NCBI RefSeq assembly: GCF_002288925.2
Contig: NW_022098045.1
Location: 654,184 to 718,183 of the forward strand
Length of the DNA: 64,000 nt
Direction: 5' to 3'
DNA from: Delphinapterus leucas
Taxonomy: Eukaryota; Chordata; Mammalia; Artiodactyla; Monodontidae
Of this stretch, positions 1 through 11,899 are shown piece by piece. The stretch's first letter is position 1. Each line of letters opens with the position of its first letter. The position numbers and the translations under genes were made by a program. The notes below the pieces were generated by a model. The model made no database searches and was not told where the DNA came from. It saw nothing but the letters and a program-made list of their open reading frames with translations.

Positions 1-59
1 TCCAGCACTATACTCTTATTAGTTATTTCAATACTGTTTAGCTGATAACCTGTATGGAT

Positions 60-190
60 TCCATCATTGTATGACCTTGACAACTGCTTACATCTTTAAG
101 TCTCAATTTCATCGTCTATAAAATGGGGATGTTAATAGCACTTATTTCATAGACTGGTATTAAGTTTTAAACAATTCATACAATGCACTT
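60..190 (+). repeat. MIR-like fragment
   Basis: The text has the MIR progression: a 'tgaccttgacaactgctta' block, then 'ctcaatttcatcgtctataaaatggggat', cut here to its sense of a cytosine-rich box followed by 'aaaatgggga', then a run toward 'ttcatagactg'. Family call by recognition. Confidence 0.5.
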
Positions 191-539
191 ATATTAGCTT
201 TTATTATTATTACTATAATTTGGCCACATTTGCAGTAAATAGTTTTATGTGAGTTGGCTTTGGAACCTAACCAACAAATGTAATGTTATTTCTTGGGAAA
301 AAATAGGTGTCCTGTGTTTGGCAAGAAGGGAATATGGTGTCACCAGGACATCCTTCTTTGCCTTTTCCCTTGTACGTCACCAGTGTCTAGCAGTAGAAGG
401 GACTGTGGTGGTTTTGGGGTACTTTTTGTTCTTCCAGGATCTCAAAGATAGCTCACTGTCTTGTGCATAGACATCATATATTTGTATATACAGGCAGTCC
501 TGACTTTCCTAGCTTCAGCTTTGATACAGACTGCGCTTT

Positions 540-712
540 AGTATATAAGACGGGCTCCGCCTCGCCCCGCCCCCACCCCGTAATTGACCTTTCACACTGT
601 GCTTGTGTTTCTTTGCACGTCAGCGAGGAGCTGGAGGGACATTTGCGGTGAATTTGCAGTGCATTGCACACGGCCCGCGGGTTCTGTGTTGTCGGCGTCA
701 CCAGGTATATTT
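540..712. promoter_or_regulatory. CpG-dense patch with GC box and TATA-like element (candidate only)
   Basis: About 13 CpG dinucleotides fall within ~165 bases, far above the surrounding sequence. The patch has a CCCCGCCCCC block at ~563-575, which is a GC box on the minus strand, and TATATAAG at ~542. Read on the minus strand, the GC box precedes the TATA-like element, the usual promoter order. It could instead be a remnant of a transposable element. No transcript evidence is available. Confidence 0.25.
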
Positions 713-719
713 GCACCTC

Positions 720-1823
720 AGTCAGTGTTTGTTGCTGCAGATATATGAATACTTTTGCATTTTACCATGCAGCTTTACATAGATGAGGGGAAAAATTAAA
801 AATGCTGATGCTACTAAACATACATACCATAAACTTCATTTCGTTTTGACTAAGATGGAAAGGGTTGGACACGCCGGAGTCAATCCAGTACTCGCTGGAT
901 GAGAGCCTATGGATTAAGGTGTGAAGGAAAAGAAAACACACATTGAAATCCTTCCTATGCATTTTTATTTATTATGCCTAAAATGAGGGACATGAGTCTG
1001 GGCGTTAGAGTTTTTTAATCTTTGGGAACGGAACCATCTTTATAACGTGAATATATTTGTTATAATTTTATATTAATACATGTTTTCTGGAATGCACTGG
1101 GCATAGAAGAAGGGAGGCTTATACAGGATAGTTTGGAACTATTTATTATTTATTTAAAAATTTTTTATTTTAATATCACAAAGTAATTTTATTAAGGTTT
1201 TATGGAAAGGTCACTATTGGGTTTCTTTAATACTAAAATCTATCTCAGCATACAGAAATCGCCCATGAGCCTGAAATATTAGTTCAAGGCTAAGTTTATT
1301 AAGGTTTTGGCATGACTCAATATTAACTTTCTCCAAACATGACAACCATTTTCAAATCAGATAAGCTGTAGGATATAAAACTGTGGCTCATAACAATAAA
1401 ATCAGGAAAATGGCATCATTGCATATTAGTTCTTAGGGATTAACTTTAAATATACTCTAAAATTGTGAGGAAGCTTATCAAAACAGTTCATTCTGTATTG
1501 GCATTTTCAGTTCACAAAGGATCATACAGAAACATGGTTAAGGTCTGTGTAGCATGCTTCAAAGCAAACTGATATTTTTAAGACAAATTCTAATTCAAGT
1601 GCCAATACTGACTTTAGCATCACAATCCTTTCTGTCTCCTAATACCTTCATTTAGGAGTTGAGTGATGAGTAAACAGAGAAATGTCTGGTCTCTCTGTAC
1701 CTGCTTCTGCTGAATCTGCTATCTTAAGTTTTCAAACTCACATATTCCAGCAAAGGCGTAAAGTTTACCTGATATAATCAATAGCAAAAACCTGTTATTA
1801 GGCAATGTATGACATTACTGTTG
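720..1823. other. Intergenic/intronic sequence, nothing recognised
   Basis: AT-rich sequence with no supported exon, RNA gene or clear young repeat. A few CpGs persist at ~843-894, next to the CpG-rich patch. Confidence 0.6.
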
Positions 1824-3602
1824 TTTTTTTTTAACATCTTTATTGGAGTATAATTGCTTTACAGTGGTATGTTAGTTTTAGCTGTATAACAATATGAATC
1901 AGCTATACATAAACATATATCCCCATATCTCCTCCCTCTTGTGTCTCCCTCCCACCCTCCCTATCCCACCCCTCTAGGTAGACACAAGGTGCCGAGCTGA
2001 TCTCCCTGTGCTATGAGGCTGCTTCCCACTAGCTATCCATTTTACATTTGGTAGTGTATATACATCCATGCCACGCTCTCACTTCGTCCCAGCTTATGCT
2101 TTTTTTTATTTTTACATTCCATATATATGTGTTAGCATACAGTATTTGTTTTTCTCTTTCTGACTTACTTCACTCTGTATGGCAGACTCTGGGTCCATCC
2201 ACCTCACTACAAATAACTCAATTTCGTTCCTTTTTATGGCTGAGTAATATTTCATTGTATATATGTGCCACATCTTCTTTATCCATTCATCTGTCAGTGG
2301 ACACTTAGGTTGCTTCCATGTCCTGGCTATTGTAAATAGAGCTGCAATGAACATTGCAGTACATGACTCTTTTTGAATTATGGTTTTCTCAGGGTATATG
2401 CCCAGGAGTGGCATTGCTGGGTCATATGGTAGTTCTATTTGTAGTTTTTTAAGGCACCTGCATCTGTTCTCCATAGTGGCTGTATCAATTCACATTCCCA
2501 CCAACAGTACAAGAAGGTTCCCTTTTCTTCACACCCTCTCCAGCATTTATTGTTTGTAGATTTTTTGATGATGGCCATTCTGACCTGTGTGAGGTGATAC
2601 CTCATTGTAGTTTTGACTTGCATTTCTCTGATGATTCGTGATGTTGAGCATCCTTTCATGTGTTTGTTGGCAATCTGTATATCTTCTTTGGAGAAATGTC
2701 TATTTAGGTCTTCTGCCAATTTTCGGATTGGGTTATTTGTTTTTTTGATATTGAGCTGCATGAGCTTGTAAATTTTGGAGATTAATCCATTTTCAGTCGC
2801 TTCATTTGCAAATATTTTCTCCCATTCTGAGGGTTGTCTTTTGGTCTTGTTTATGGTTTCCTTTGCTGTGCAAAAGCTTTTAAGTTTAATTAGTCCCATT
2901 TGTTTATTTTTGTTTTTATTTCCATTTGTCTAGGAGGTGGGTCAAAAAGGATCTTGCTGTGATTTATGTCATTGAGTGTTCTGCCTATGTTTTCCTCTAA
3001 GAGTTTGATAGTGTCTGGCCTTACATTTAGGTCTTTAATCCATTTTGAGTTTATTTTTATGTATGGTGTTAGGGAGTGTTCTAATTTCATTCTTTTACAT
3101 GTAGCTGTCCAGTTTTCCCAGCACCACTATTGAAGAGGCTGTCTTTTCTCCATTGTATATTCTTGCCCCCTTTATCAAAGATAAGGTGACCATATGTGTG
3201 TGGGTTTATCTCTGGGCTTTCTTTCCTGTTCCATTGATCTATATTTCGGTTTCTGTGCCAGTACCTTACTGTATTGATTACTGTAGCTTTGTAGTATAGT
3301 TTGAAGTCCAGGAGCCTGATTCCTCCAGCTCTGTTTTTCTTTCTCAAGATTGCTTTGGCTATTCGGGGCCTTTTGTGTTTCCATACAAATTGTGAAATTT
3401 TTTGTTCTAGTTCTGTGAAAAATGCCATTGGTAGTTTGATAGGGGTTTCATTGAATCTGTAGATTGCTTTGGATAGTATATTCATTTACACAATGTTGAC
3501 TCTTCCAGTCCAAGAACATGGTATATCTCTCCATCTGTTTGTATCATCTTTAATTTCTTTCATCAGCGTCTTATAGTTTTCTGCATATAGGTCTTTTGTC
3601 TC

Positions 3603-4322
3603 CTAGGGTAGGTTTATTCCTAGGCATTTTATTCTTTTTGTTGCAGTGGTAAATGGGAGTGTTTCCTTAATTTCTCTTTCAGACTTTTCATCATTACTGT
3701 ATAAGAATGCAAGAGATTTCTGTGCATTAATTTTGTATTCGGTTACTTTACCAAATGCATTGATTAGCTCTAGTAGTTTTCTGGTAACATCTTTGGGATT
3801 CTCTCTATATAGTATCATGTCATCTGCAAGCAGTGACAATTTTACTTCTTCTTTTCCGATTTGGATTTCTTTTATTTCTTTTTCTTCTCTGATTGCTGTG
3901 GCTAAAACTTCCAAAATTGTGTTGAAGAATAGTGGTGAGAATGGGCAGCCTTGTCTTGTTCCTGATCTTAGAGGAAATGCTTTCTGTGTTTCACCATTGA
4001 GAATGATGTTTGCTGTGGCTTTGTCATATATGGCCCTTAGTATGTTGCGGTAGGTTCCCTCTATGCCTACTTTCTCAAGGGTTTTTATCATAAATGGGTG
4101 TTGAATTTTGTCAAAAGCTTTTTCTGCATCTGTTGAGGTGATCATATGGCTTTTGTCATTCAGTTTGTTAGTATGGTGTATCACATTGATTGATTTGGGT
4201 ATACTGAAGAATCCTTGCATTCCTGGGATAAACCCCACTTGACCATGGCGTATGATCCTTTTAATGTTCTGTTGGATTCTGTTTGCTAGTATTTTGTTGA
4301 GGATTTTTGCATCTGTGTTCAT
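3603..4322 (-). pseudogene. L1 ORF2 reverse-transcriptase segment, part of the dead L1
   Basis: This is the longest intact piece of the L1, 239 codons. It includes an RQGCP motif and the LADD catalytic motif near 3819-3830. It is one of several frame-broken pieces of one ancestral ORF2, so it is not an independent gene. Confidence 0.85.
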
Positions 4323-4540
4323 CAGTGATAATGGCCTGTAGTTTTCTTTTTTGTGACATCTTTGTCTGGTTTTGGTATCAGGGTGATGGTGGCCTCATAG
4401 GATGAGTTTGGGAGTGTTCCTCCCTCTGCTGTATTTTGGAAGAGTTTGAGAAGGATAGGTGTAAGCTCTTCTCTAAATGTTTGATTAGAATTTGCCTGTG
4501 AAGCCATCTGGTCCTGGGCTTTTGTTTGTTGGAAGATTTT

Positions 4541-4745
4541 TTTTTTTTTTTTGTGGTACGTGGGCCTCTCACTGTTGTGGCCTCTCCCGTTGCGGAGCAC
4601 AGGCTCCGGACACTCAGGCTCAGCGGCCATGGCTCACAGGCCCAGCCAGTCCGCGGCATGTGGGATCTTCCCAGACCGGGGCACGAACCCGTGTCCCCTG
4701 CATTGGCAGGCGGACTCTCAACCACTGTGCCACCAGGGAAGCCCC
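4541..4745 (-). mobile_element. CHR-type tRNA-derived SINE inserted in the L1
   Basis: Minus-strand SINE with T run at its left edge (its poly-A) and the head GGGGCTTCCCTGGTGG at its right edge. A 14-base target-site duplication (TGTTGGAAGATTTT) flanks it at 4527-4540 and 4746-4759. It interrupts L1 ORF2 and is therefore younger than the L1. Confidence 0.95.
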
Positions 4746-5203
4746 TGTTGGAAGATTTTAATCACAGTTTCAATTTCAGTGCTTGTGATTGGTCTGTTCA
4801 TATTTTCTATTTCTTCCTGGTTCAGTCTTGGAAGGTTGTGCATTTCTAAGAATTTGTCCATTTCTTCCAGCTTGTCCATTTTATTGGCATAGAGTTGCTT
4901 GTAGTAATCTCTCACGATCCTTTGTATTTCTGCAGTGTCAGTTGTTACTTCTCCTTTTTCATTTCTAATTCTATTGATTTGAGTCTTCTCCCTTTTTTTC
5001 TTGATGAGTCTGGCTAGTGTTTTATCAATTTTGTTTATCTTCTCCAAGAACCAGCTCTTAGTTTTATTGACCTTTGCTATTGTTTCCTTCATTTCTTTTT
5101 CATTTATTTCTGATCTGATCTTTATGATTTCTTTCCTTTTGCTGACTTTGGGGGTTTTTTGGTTCTTCTTTCTCTAATTGCTTTAGGTGTAAGATTAGGT
5201 TTT

Positions 5204-6134
5204 TTATTTGAGATGTTTCTTGAGGTAGGATTGTATTGTTATAAACTTCCCTCTTAGAACTGCTTTTGCTGCATCCCATAGGTTTTGTGTCATCATGTTT
5301 TCATTGTCATTTGTTTCTAGGTATTTTTTGATTTCCTCTTTGATTTCTTCAGTGATCTCTTGGTTATTTAGTAGTGTACTGTTTAGCCTCCATGTGTTTG
5401 TATTTTTCACAGACTTTTTCATGTAATTGATATCTAGTATCATAGCGTTGTGGTTGGAAAAGATATTTGATACGACTTCAATTTTCTTAAATTTACCAAG
5501 GCTTGATTTGTGACCCAAGATATGATCTATCCTGGAGAATGTTCCATGAGCACTTGAGGAGAATGTGTATTCTGTTGTTTTTGGATGGAATGTCCTATAA
5601 ATACCAATTAAGTCCATCTTGTTTAATGTATCATTTAAAGCTTGTGTTTCCTTATTTATTTTCATTTTGGATGATCTGTCCATTGCTGAAAGTGGGGTGT
5701 TAAAGTTCCCTAGTCTGATTGTGTTACTGTCAATTTCCCCTTTTATAGCTGTTAGCATTTGCCTTATGTATTGAGGTGCTCCTGTTTGGTGCATAAATAT
5801 TTACAATTGTTATATCTTCTTCTTGGATTGATCCCTTGATCATTATATAGTGTCCTTCTTTGTCTCTTGTAATAGTCTTTATTTTAAATTGTATTTTATC
5901 TGATATGAGAATTGCTACTCCAGCTTTCTTTTGATTTCCTTTTGCATGGAATATCTTTATCCATCCCCTCACTTTCAGTCTGTATGTGTCCCTAGGTCTG
6001 AAGTGAGTGTCTTGTAGACAGCATATATACGGGTCTTGTTTTTGTAACCATTCAGCCAGTCTACGTCTTTTATTGGAAGCATTGAATCCATTTACATTTA
6101 AGTTAGTTATCGATATATATTTTCCTATTACCAT
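5204..6134 (-). pseudogene. L1 ORF2 endonuclease segment, frameshifted
   Basis: Two overlapping frames (6134-5730 and 5794-5204) together cover the apurinic-endonuclease-like domain, so a frameshift lies at ~5730-5790. The first has LNVNGFNA and QDTHF blocks, the second an RIDHILGHK block, all typical of L1 ORF2 amino termini. Confidence 0.85.
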
Positions 6135-6179
6135 TTTCTTAATTGTTTTGGGTTTGTTACTGTGGATGTTTTCCTTCTC

Positions 6180-7080
6180 TTGTGTTTCCTGCCTGGAGAA
6201 ATTCCTTTAGCATTTGTTGTAAAGCTGGTTTGGTGGTGCTGAATTCTCTCAGCTTTTGCTTGTCTGTAAAAGTTTTAATTTCTCCGTCAAATCTGAATGA
6301 GATCCTTGCTGGTAAAGTAATCTTGGTTGTAGGTTTTCCCCTTTCATCACTTTAAATATGTCCTGCCACTCCCTTCTGGCTTGTAGAGTTTCTGCTGAAA
6401 AATCAGCTGTTAACGTTATGGGGATTCCCTTGTACGTTATTTGTTGCTCTTCCCTTGCTGCTTTAATATGTTTTCTTTACATTTAATTTTTGTTAGTTTG
6501 ATTAATATGTGTCTTGACGTGTTTCTCCTTGGATTTATCATGTATGGGACTCTCTGTGTTTCCTGGACTTGATTGACTATTTCCTTTCCTATATTAGGGA
6601 AGTTTTCAACTATAATCTCTTCAAATGTTTTCTCAGTCCCTTTTATTTTTCTCTTCTTCTTCTGGGACACCTATAATTCAAATGTTGGTGCGTTTAATGT
6701 TGTCCCAGAGGTCTTTGAGACTGTCCTCAATTCTTTTCATTCTTTTTTCTGCTCTGTGGTAGTTATTTCCACTGTTTTATCTTCCAGATCACTTATCCGT
6801 TCTTCTGCTCCAGTTATTCTGCTATTGATTCCTTCTAGAGAATTTTAAATTTCATTTATTGTGTTGTTCATCAGTTTGTTTGTTCTTTAGTTCTTCTAGG
6901 TCCTTGTTAAATGTTTCTTGTATTTTCTCCATTCTATTTCCAAGATTTTGGATATCTTTACTATCATTACTCTGAATTCTTTTTAAGGTAGACTGCCTAT
7001 TTCCTCTTCATTTGTTTGGTCCGGTAGGTTTTTACGTTGCTCCTTTATCTGCTGTGTATTTCTCTGTCTTCTCATTTTGC
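6180..7080 (-). pseudogene. L1 ORF1 remnant
   Basis: ORF1 lies just upstream (minus strand) of ORF2. The segment 6670-6437 carries the ENFPNIGKE and RNTSRHILIK blocks of the ORF1 RNA-binding region. The part 3' of 6437 continues in another frame, so the gene is broken. Confidence 0.7.
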
Positions 7081-7600
7081 TTAACTTACTGTGTTTGGGG
7101 TCTCCTTTTTGCAGGCTGCAGGTTTGTAGTTCCAATTGTTTTTGGTGTCTGCCCCCAGTGGCTAAGGTTGGTTCGGTGAGTTGTGTAGGCTTCCTGGTGG
7201 AGGGGACTGGTGCCTGTGTTCTGGTGGATGAGGCTGGATCTTGTCTTTCTGGTGGGCAGGACCACGTCTGGTGGTGTGTTTTGGGGTGTCTGTGACCTTA
7301 TTATGATTTTAGGCAGCCTCTCTGCTAATGGGTGGGGTTGTGTTCCTGTCTTGCTAGTTGTTTGGCATAGGGTGTCCTGCACTGTAGCTTGCTGGTCGTT
7401 GAGTGGAGCTGGGTCTTAGCGTTGAGATGGAGATCTGTGTGAGAGCTTTTGCCGTTTGATATTACATGGGTCCAGGAGGTCTCTGGTAGACCGATGTCCT
7501 GGACTTGGCTCTCCCACCTCAGAGGCTCAGGCTTGACACCTGGCCGGAGCACCAAGACCCTGTCAGCCACACAGCAGATGGCTGGGGACTGACTGAAGGT

Positions 7601-7840
7601 GAGGTCCACTTAGTCAAATCACAGCACTGTCCTCTGTCACTTTGCCTGGAGCTGCTGTCGGGGATGCGGCCATGGCCGCCGCCTGGAGACACAGTTGGTG
7701 CACGTGTGGATGTGCACACGTGCGCGCACCTGTGTGTTTGTGTGTTTGTATGTGTGTGTGTGTGAGCTCTTGTTTACGGTGCGGCTCACTAACTGCTCCC
7801 GGCGCCACCAACCCCTTCCCCCCAGAAGGTGTTGGCCACC
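7601..7840. other. GC-rich junction beyond the L1 5' end
   Basis: GC-rich sequence with several CpGs around 7667-7685 and a TG microsatellite. It may be the outermost L1 5' UTR or flanking DNA; I cannot place the border. Confidence 0.4.
7731..7764. repeat. (TG)n microsatellite
   Basis: Interrupted TG tract seen directly. Confidence 0.85.
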
Positions 7841-7844
7841 TGGA

Positions 7845-8260
7845 ATTTTTTAAAAAGCTTTTTATTTTGGAATATTTCAAACGTGAACAAAAGAGGAGAG
7901 AATTGTACAGGAACTCCCATCTACCATTATGCAGCTTCAACAATTCCCGATATGTTGCCAATCTTGTCTCACACACCCCCAGCTTTTTTTTTGGCTGGAA
8001 GATTTTAAAGCGAGTCCTACATTGTGTTATTTTACCAATTAATAAAATATTTCTAAGAAATAAATACATTAAAAAAAACCCAATACTATTATCATACCTA
8101 ATAGAAATTAACAGTAATTTGTTAGTATCATCTAATACTCAATTAAATATTCAAGCTTCCTTAATTGTCCCCCCTATTTTTTTAAAACCAGTTGATTTGT
8201 TCAAATCAGGATCTCAACCTGCATTTTGCATTTGATAGTTATATCTGGTAGGTTTCTTTT
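7845..8260 (-). mobile_element. Old L1 (L1ME-like) 3' fragment
   Basis: The text runs through 'ttttattttggaatatttc', 'aggaactcccatctacc' and 'caacaattcccgatatgt', a recognisable old L1 3' UTR pattern in antisense. It resembles the segments at 14165 and 63570. Subfamily not determined. Confidence 0.55.
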
Positions 8261-8269
8261 TAATCTACC

Positions 8270-9095
8270 AGAGTTAAAGAGGGTGTTTTTAAGCTAGGGA
8301 GTACCATGCTTCTGTGGGGTGGCCCATTCCTTGCTAAGAAGCCACTAGAGCCATACAAGTATTTCTTCCATCATTAGACAAGGGATGACAAGCTGAGTGC
8401 ATTTTTCCTAAAATACAATAGATGTAACTAAGGAATTTGCAATCTTTCCATGTCCTTTGTGTTCTTACAAGATTAATCCAGAAAATTTACTGTTAAAAAC
8501 AACTTTAAACATATTCCTTTATTATTTAAAGCATAGATTTGAGTCATGGGTGTTAAAAAGCCACCAAAAAATCCATTCCACATTATTCTCTTGATACCTA
8601 TGTGTTAGTCATCTGCTTTGGCATCTTCTAACACTGAGAGCTGCCATCCCTGGGGCAAATTTAAGTAGGTGAGGATTCAGGTGGCAACTACATAAGTCAT
8701 GAACTTCAAGGCTAGTTTGGCAGAAGTTAATAATGAGTATATGAATAAGTTAATGCAGATTGGCCTTAGTTCAGAGGACTGACATGAGGCGGAAGTCAGT
8801 GTGTAGGTGCTAAGGGGGGGGGGGGGGGTAAAGTCTTCTAAGGTGGGTTGGTCCGCCCCTTGATCTGCACACAGAGGACTGAAGCCGGCTCCGGCCTGGC
8901 TGCTGTAGGAAGCTGCCCCAGCAGACCCTGCCTGTACCTTCTGTGCTGTGGCCCTTGGAAGACCTTCTGAGTAGAAGTAGGCTCCGGGGAGGACCTTAAT
9001 GGAAATGTTTATATAATGACAAAGATTTAAAAAGTAAAGAAGACTGTAAGCTTGAGGAAATATTATGGCTGCTCAGAAACCCGCAGTGGTTTCTA
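8270..9095. other. Unassigned sequence with a G15 run
   Basis: Nothing recognised except an uninterrupted 15-G tract at 8814-8828. Confidence 0.6.
8814..8828 (+). repeat. Homopolymer G15
   Basis: Fifteen consecutive G directly visible. Such tracts are unstable and often mis-sequenced. Confidence 0.95.
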
Positions 9096-9099
9096 GTTG

Positions 9100-9415
9100 C
9101 TCAGAGTAAATGTCAAAGACCTTTGAATAGCCTCCCAGGCCATGCAGCCTGCCCCTCCTTTAGTTTGACCTTTCTGGACTTATCTCCTATCCTACACTGC
9201 TCTAGCCACTGGGAGTCACTCTGCTCCCACCCCATCCCACCAGCACTCCTTAAATCTCTTCCTTGCTTACATTTTTCCGTAGCAGTATCACCCCCTAACA
9301 TATTATACAATTTACTTTTGGATTTTGTTGATTGTATGTTTTTCCACTATGGATTTATCCTTAGTGCCTAGAATAAGGCCTATTCATAGTAGCCACTCAA
9401 TAAATTGGTTAACTG
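9100..9415 (+). mobile_element. L2 LINE 3' end
   Basis: Ends with the typical L2 tail 'gcctagaataaggcc ... agtagccactcaataaa ... gaatga'. The preceding text (cctcccaggccatgcagcc, 'cctttctgg') fits L2 ORF2/3' UTR decay. Confidence 0.7.
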
Positions 9416-9429
9416 AATGAGTAGAGAAG

Positions 9430-10100
9430 TTAAACATTGGAAAATTTGATCACAAGTATATACACTGAGAGATTTCTTGAGGAAAATGAAGGATAAACTT
9501 TGAAAAGTATTGTGGAAAGAGACATTGGTAAGGGAAAATAGACTAGAGAAGTATCTTCATGAAACAGTGAACTGTGCTTATAAAGTTTATGAGATAAAGT
9601 CGGTTTTCTGCTTAATGGTAGAGTCCGTATCATGAGCGATGTACTCTTCTGACTTTGGTACAGTAGATCCTTGGCCTGTGTGAACCTGACAATTGTGATT
9701 TCGGCTATTTGTGGGGAGCCCTGAAGGGTCATACCATGTAGTCATTTGTGCTTTATAGAGACATTAGTGGTGACCCCCTGTGCCACTGGTGAGCCCAGTC
9801 TGAGCCTGGTGGATGGCCCACCCCCTGCACTGCCTGTCATCCTGGTAGCCTTTTTTTCCTTGGGAATTCAGAAACTCGTATAGTTACACTTGACCACACA
9901 TTATATCAGAAATTGTATGTTACGGTGATATTTGTGAATTTGAGCATTTGCAAAACAGGGTTGGGGAGGAGTTTTATGAATGTCAAGGGTCTGTATACTC
10001 TGTAGGTGTTCTGGTGAGTCTGCTCTTTCACCAAAGGTCTGTTTAAATTTGTGATCCTGGGTTCCTAAAGAGTTTGGAACAGATCAATCAAAGTAGCTAA
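9430..10100. other. Unassigned sequence
   Basis: No exon, RNA gene or identifiable repeat noticed. Confidence 0.6.
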
Positions 10101-10109
10101 AGGGAGGCA

Positions 10110-10345
10110 GCATGACATGTAGTGGTTAAGAGTACAGACCTATAGATCTAGGCCACCTGGGTTTCAATCCTGACTTCGACAGTTATTAGCTGTGTGACTT
10201 CGGGTAAGTAACTAAATCTCGCTGTGCCTCAGAGATGTTGATGATAAAAATGGTACATACCTCATTAGATTATTGTGAGAATGAAATGAGCTGATGATAT
10301 TTGTAAAGCAGTTACAGCAGTGGCTGGCACATAGTAAGCTTAACC
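10110..10345 (+). repeat. MIR SINE, nearly complete
   Basis: Clear order of MIR blocks: 'gtagtggttaagagtacag', 'tagctgtgtgactt', 'taactaaatctcgctgtgcctcag', 'attgtgagaatgaaatgag', 'gtggctggcacatagtaag'. Confidence 0.85.
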
Positions 10346-10566
10346 TAAGTGTTTGCTGAATAAAAATAAAGACATTTATTTGGGAAGCCTGTTAGAGGAT
10401 ACTTCAACCTCTGGCCCATAGATACACCAAGATAGGGAAAGAGGTGAGTGTAAGTGATATAATTTGAAGTTATAGGAAGGCATACTGAAGTTAAGTAACA
10501 TGAAAAAAAATTCTTGAAGGTAATCCCTGATGGACATCGGTTGGTTAATTTTGAAGGAGTATGAGA

Positions 10567-10765
10567 GAGTGGTTAAGTTAAACTTCCTGCCTGGTCTTCT
10601 TGTCACACTTGCTGTGTGATGTTGGGCAAATTATTAACTTCAAATTACAACTGTAAATGGGTATGTTAAAAGTATTTACCTTATGGGGTTGTCATGAGGA
10701 TTGAATCAAACAAGCATTGTAAAGTGCTTAGCACAATACCTGGAATGTAGAAAATGTTTTAAACA
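10567..10765 (+). repeat. MIR SINE
   Basis: MIR blocks 'ttgctgtgtgatgttgggc', 'ggttgtcatgaggattgaat' and 'gtgcttagcacaatacctgg' in order. Confidence 0.75.
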
Positions 10766-10897
10766 TGGGACTTTTAAGGAATTAATCGATGATGAGAATC
10801 CCTACTCTCAGTCCCTACATTGTTACAGGTATTGAAGTCCTTTAGCTAAAACCTTCATCCCTGTCTTATTATTAAGCCAGCTGGGCAAAATTTTACA

Positions 10898-10965
10898 GCA
10901 TCATGAATGAAATAATGCGTGCATGGTGCTTAACACATTGCCTGGCATGTAGCAAGAGCTCAATA
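10898..10965 (+). repeat. MIR 3' fragment
   Basis: Short MIR tail: 'atgaatgaaataatgcgtg', 'ttgcctggcatgtagc', 'gctcaataaa'. Confidence 0.55.
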
Positions 10966-10979
10966 AAATGCCAGGAGCC

Positions 10980-11540
10980 TTGTCCTTGCCAGCAGATGTG
11001 GTGGTTCAAGATGGAAGATGTGAATGGTGTGGCTGCCACTTTGGGTAGGGTTGGGAAGGGAAGGCTGCTTTCTCCATTGTTAGCTCTGGGTGTCAGAGGT
11101 GGGATCTCAGGAGCTGTACCTGCGCAGATGCCATCCAGCTGACTCCCAGCACTGTGTCCTGGAACAAATACCTACTCTGGAGTCCCCATCCACCTACCAA
11201 CCTGGATGTGACCTGAGGTCACTGTAGAAGCCACAATGAATGTATGCAAAGTCACAGACTCAAATGAGAAGTATGAATTAACTCTGGATATCCGGGCTAT
11301 CCCTGTACTAATTACTACAGACAATTAACATTAACTATGTATAAATTTAAAGTTAGGCTGCAATTTCCAGAGCTCAAAGTTTATGTTGACATTTCAAATC
11401 CTAATTTCCTTTTGCAGGTAGTTGCTATCCAGCTTCTGTATTGGTTTACCTAAACACATTACAGAGTTTTATTTGTCCAGTTTCAGGCCTGAGGAACAAA
11501 ATTGAGCTTTCTCATAGCTTCTCATGCTTCTTCTGGATTT
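10980..11540. other. Unassigned sequence
   Basis: No supported feature. Confidence 0.6.
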
Positions 11541-11544
11541 TTTT

Positions 11545-11883
11545 AAAATTAATTTATTTTTTAAAATTTATTTATTTATTTTTGGCTGCATTGGGTCTTC
11601 GTTGCTGCGCGTGGGCTTTCTCTAGTTGCGGCGAGCAGGGGCTATTCTTTGTTGTGGTGTGCGGGCTTCTCATTGTGGTGTCTTCTCTTGTTGCGGAACA
11701 CAGGCTCTAGGCACGCGGGCTTCAGCAATTGTGGCTCACAGGCTCTAGAGCACAGGCTCAGTAGTTGTGGTGCACAGGCTTAGTTGCTTCACGGCATGTG
11801 GGATCTTTCCGGACCAGGGCTCGAACCCATGTCCTCTGCTTTGGCAGGCAGATTCTTAACCACTGCGCCACCAGGGAAGCCCT
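11545..11883 (-). mobile_element. Longer tRNA-derived SINE (Bov-tA/CHR-related)
   Basis: Minus-strand SINE of ~340 bases. It shares the tRNA-like head (CTTCCCTGGTGGCGCAGTG on its own strand) with the 200-bp CHR elements but has a longer body with repeated 'cacaggctc' units. Target-site duplication around CTTCTGGATTTTT at ~11530 and 11884. Confidence 0.85.
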
Positions 11884-11899
11884 CTTCTGGATTTTTAAA

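Larger units (their letters stand above)
1824..7600 (-). mobile_element. Near-full-length, decayed LINE-1 (antisense to SLC4A4)
   Basis: Read on the minus strand this is an L1: 5' UTR-like sequence (~7600-7080), ORF1 (~7050-6180), ORF2 (from ~6134 down to ~2110) and a 3' UTR ending in a poly-A (T run at 1824-1832). ORF1 is recognisable at 6670-6437 by an ENFPNIGKE stretch. ORF2 opens with an ITNLNVNG-type endonuclease start at ~6110, has the reverse-transcriptase LADDMILY motif at ~3830, and ends with a cysteine-rich CWRGC region at ~2540. The frames are broken many times: at ~5730-5790 between endonuclease pieces, at ~5100-5200, around the SINE insertion, at ~3600-3485 and at ~2440. The copy is dead. 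The 5' boundary is uncertain, and I found no convincing target-site duplication. Confidence 0.93.

Noticed and set aside
4492..4892. Several overlapping open frames around 4500-4900 and similar peptides at 19000, 27200, 31200, 38300, 38700 and 45000
   Set aside because: They are translations of SINE copies in different frames; the same peptides recur wherever the SINE occurs, so they are not genes.
7642..8235. 197-codon plus-strand open frame
   Set aside because: It runs from GC-rich sequence beside the L1 5' end through a TG microsatellite into an old L1 tail; long only because of low stop density, with no coding signature.
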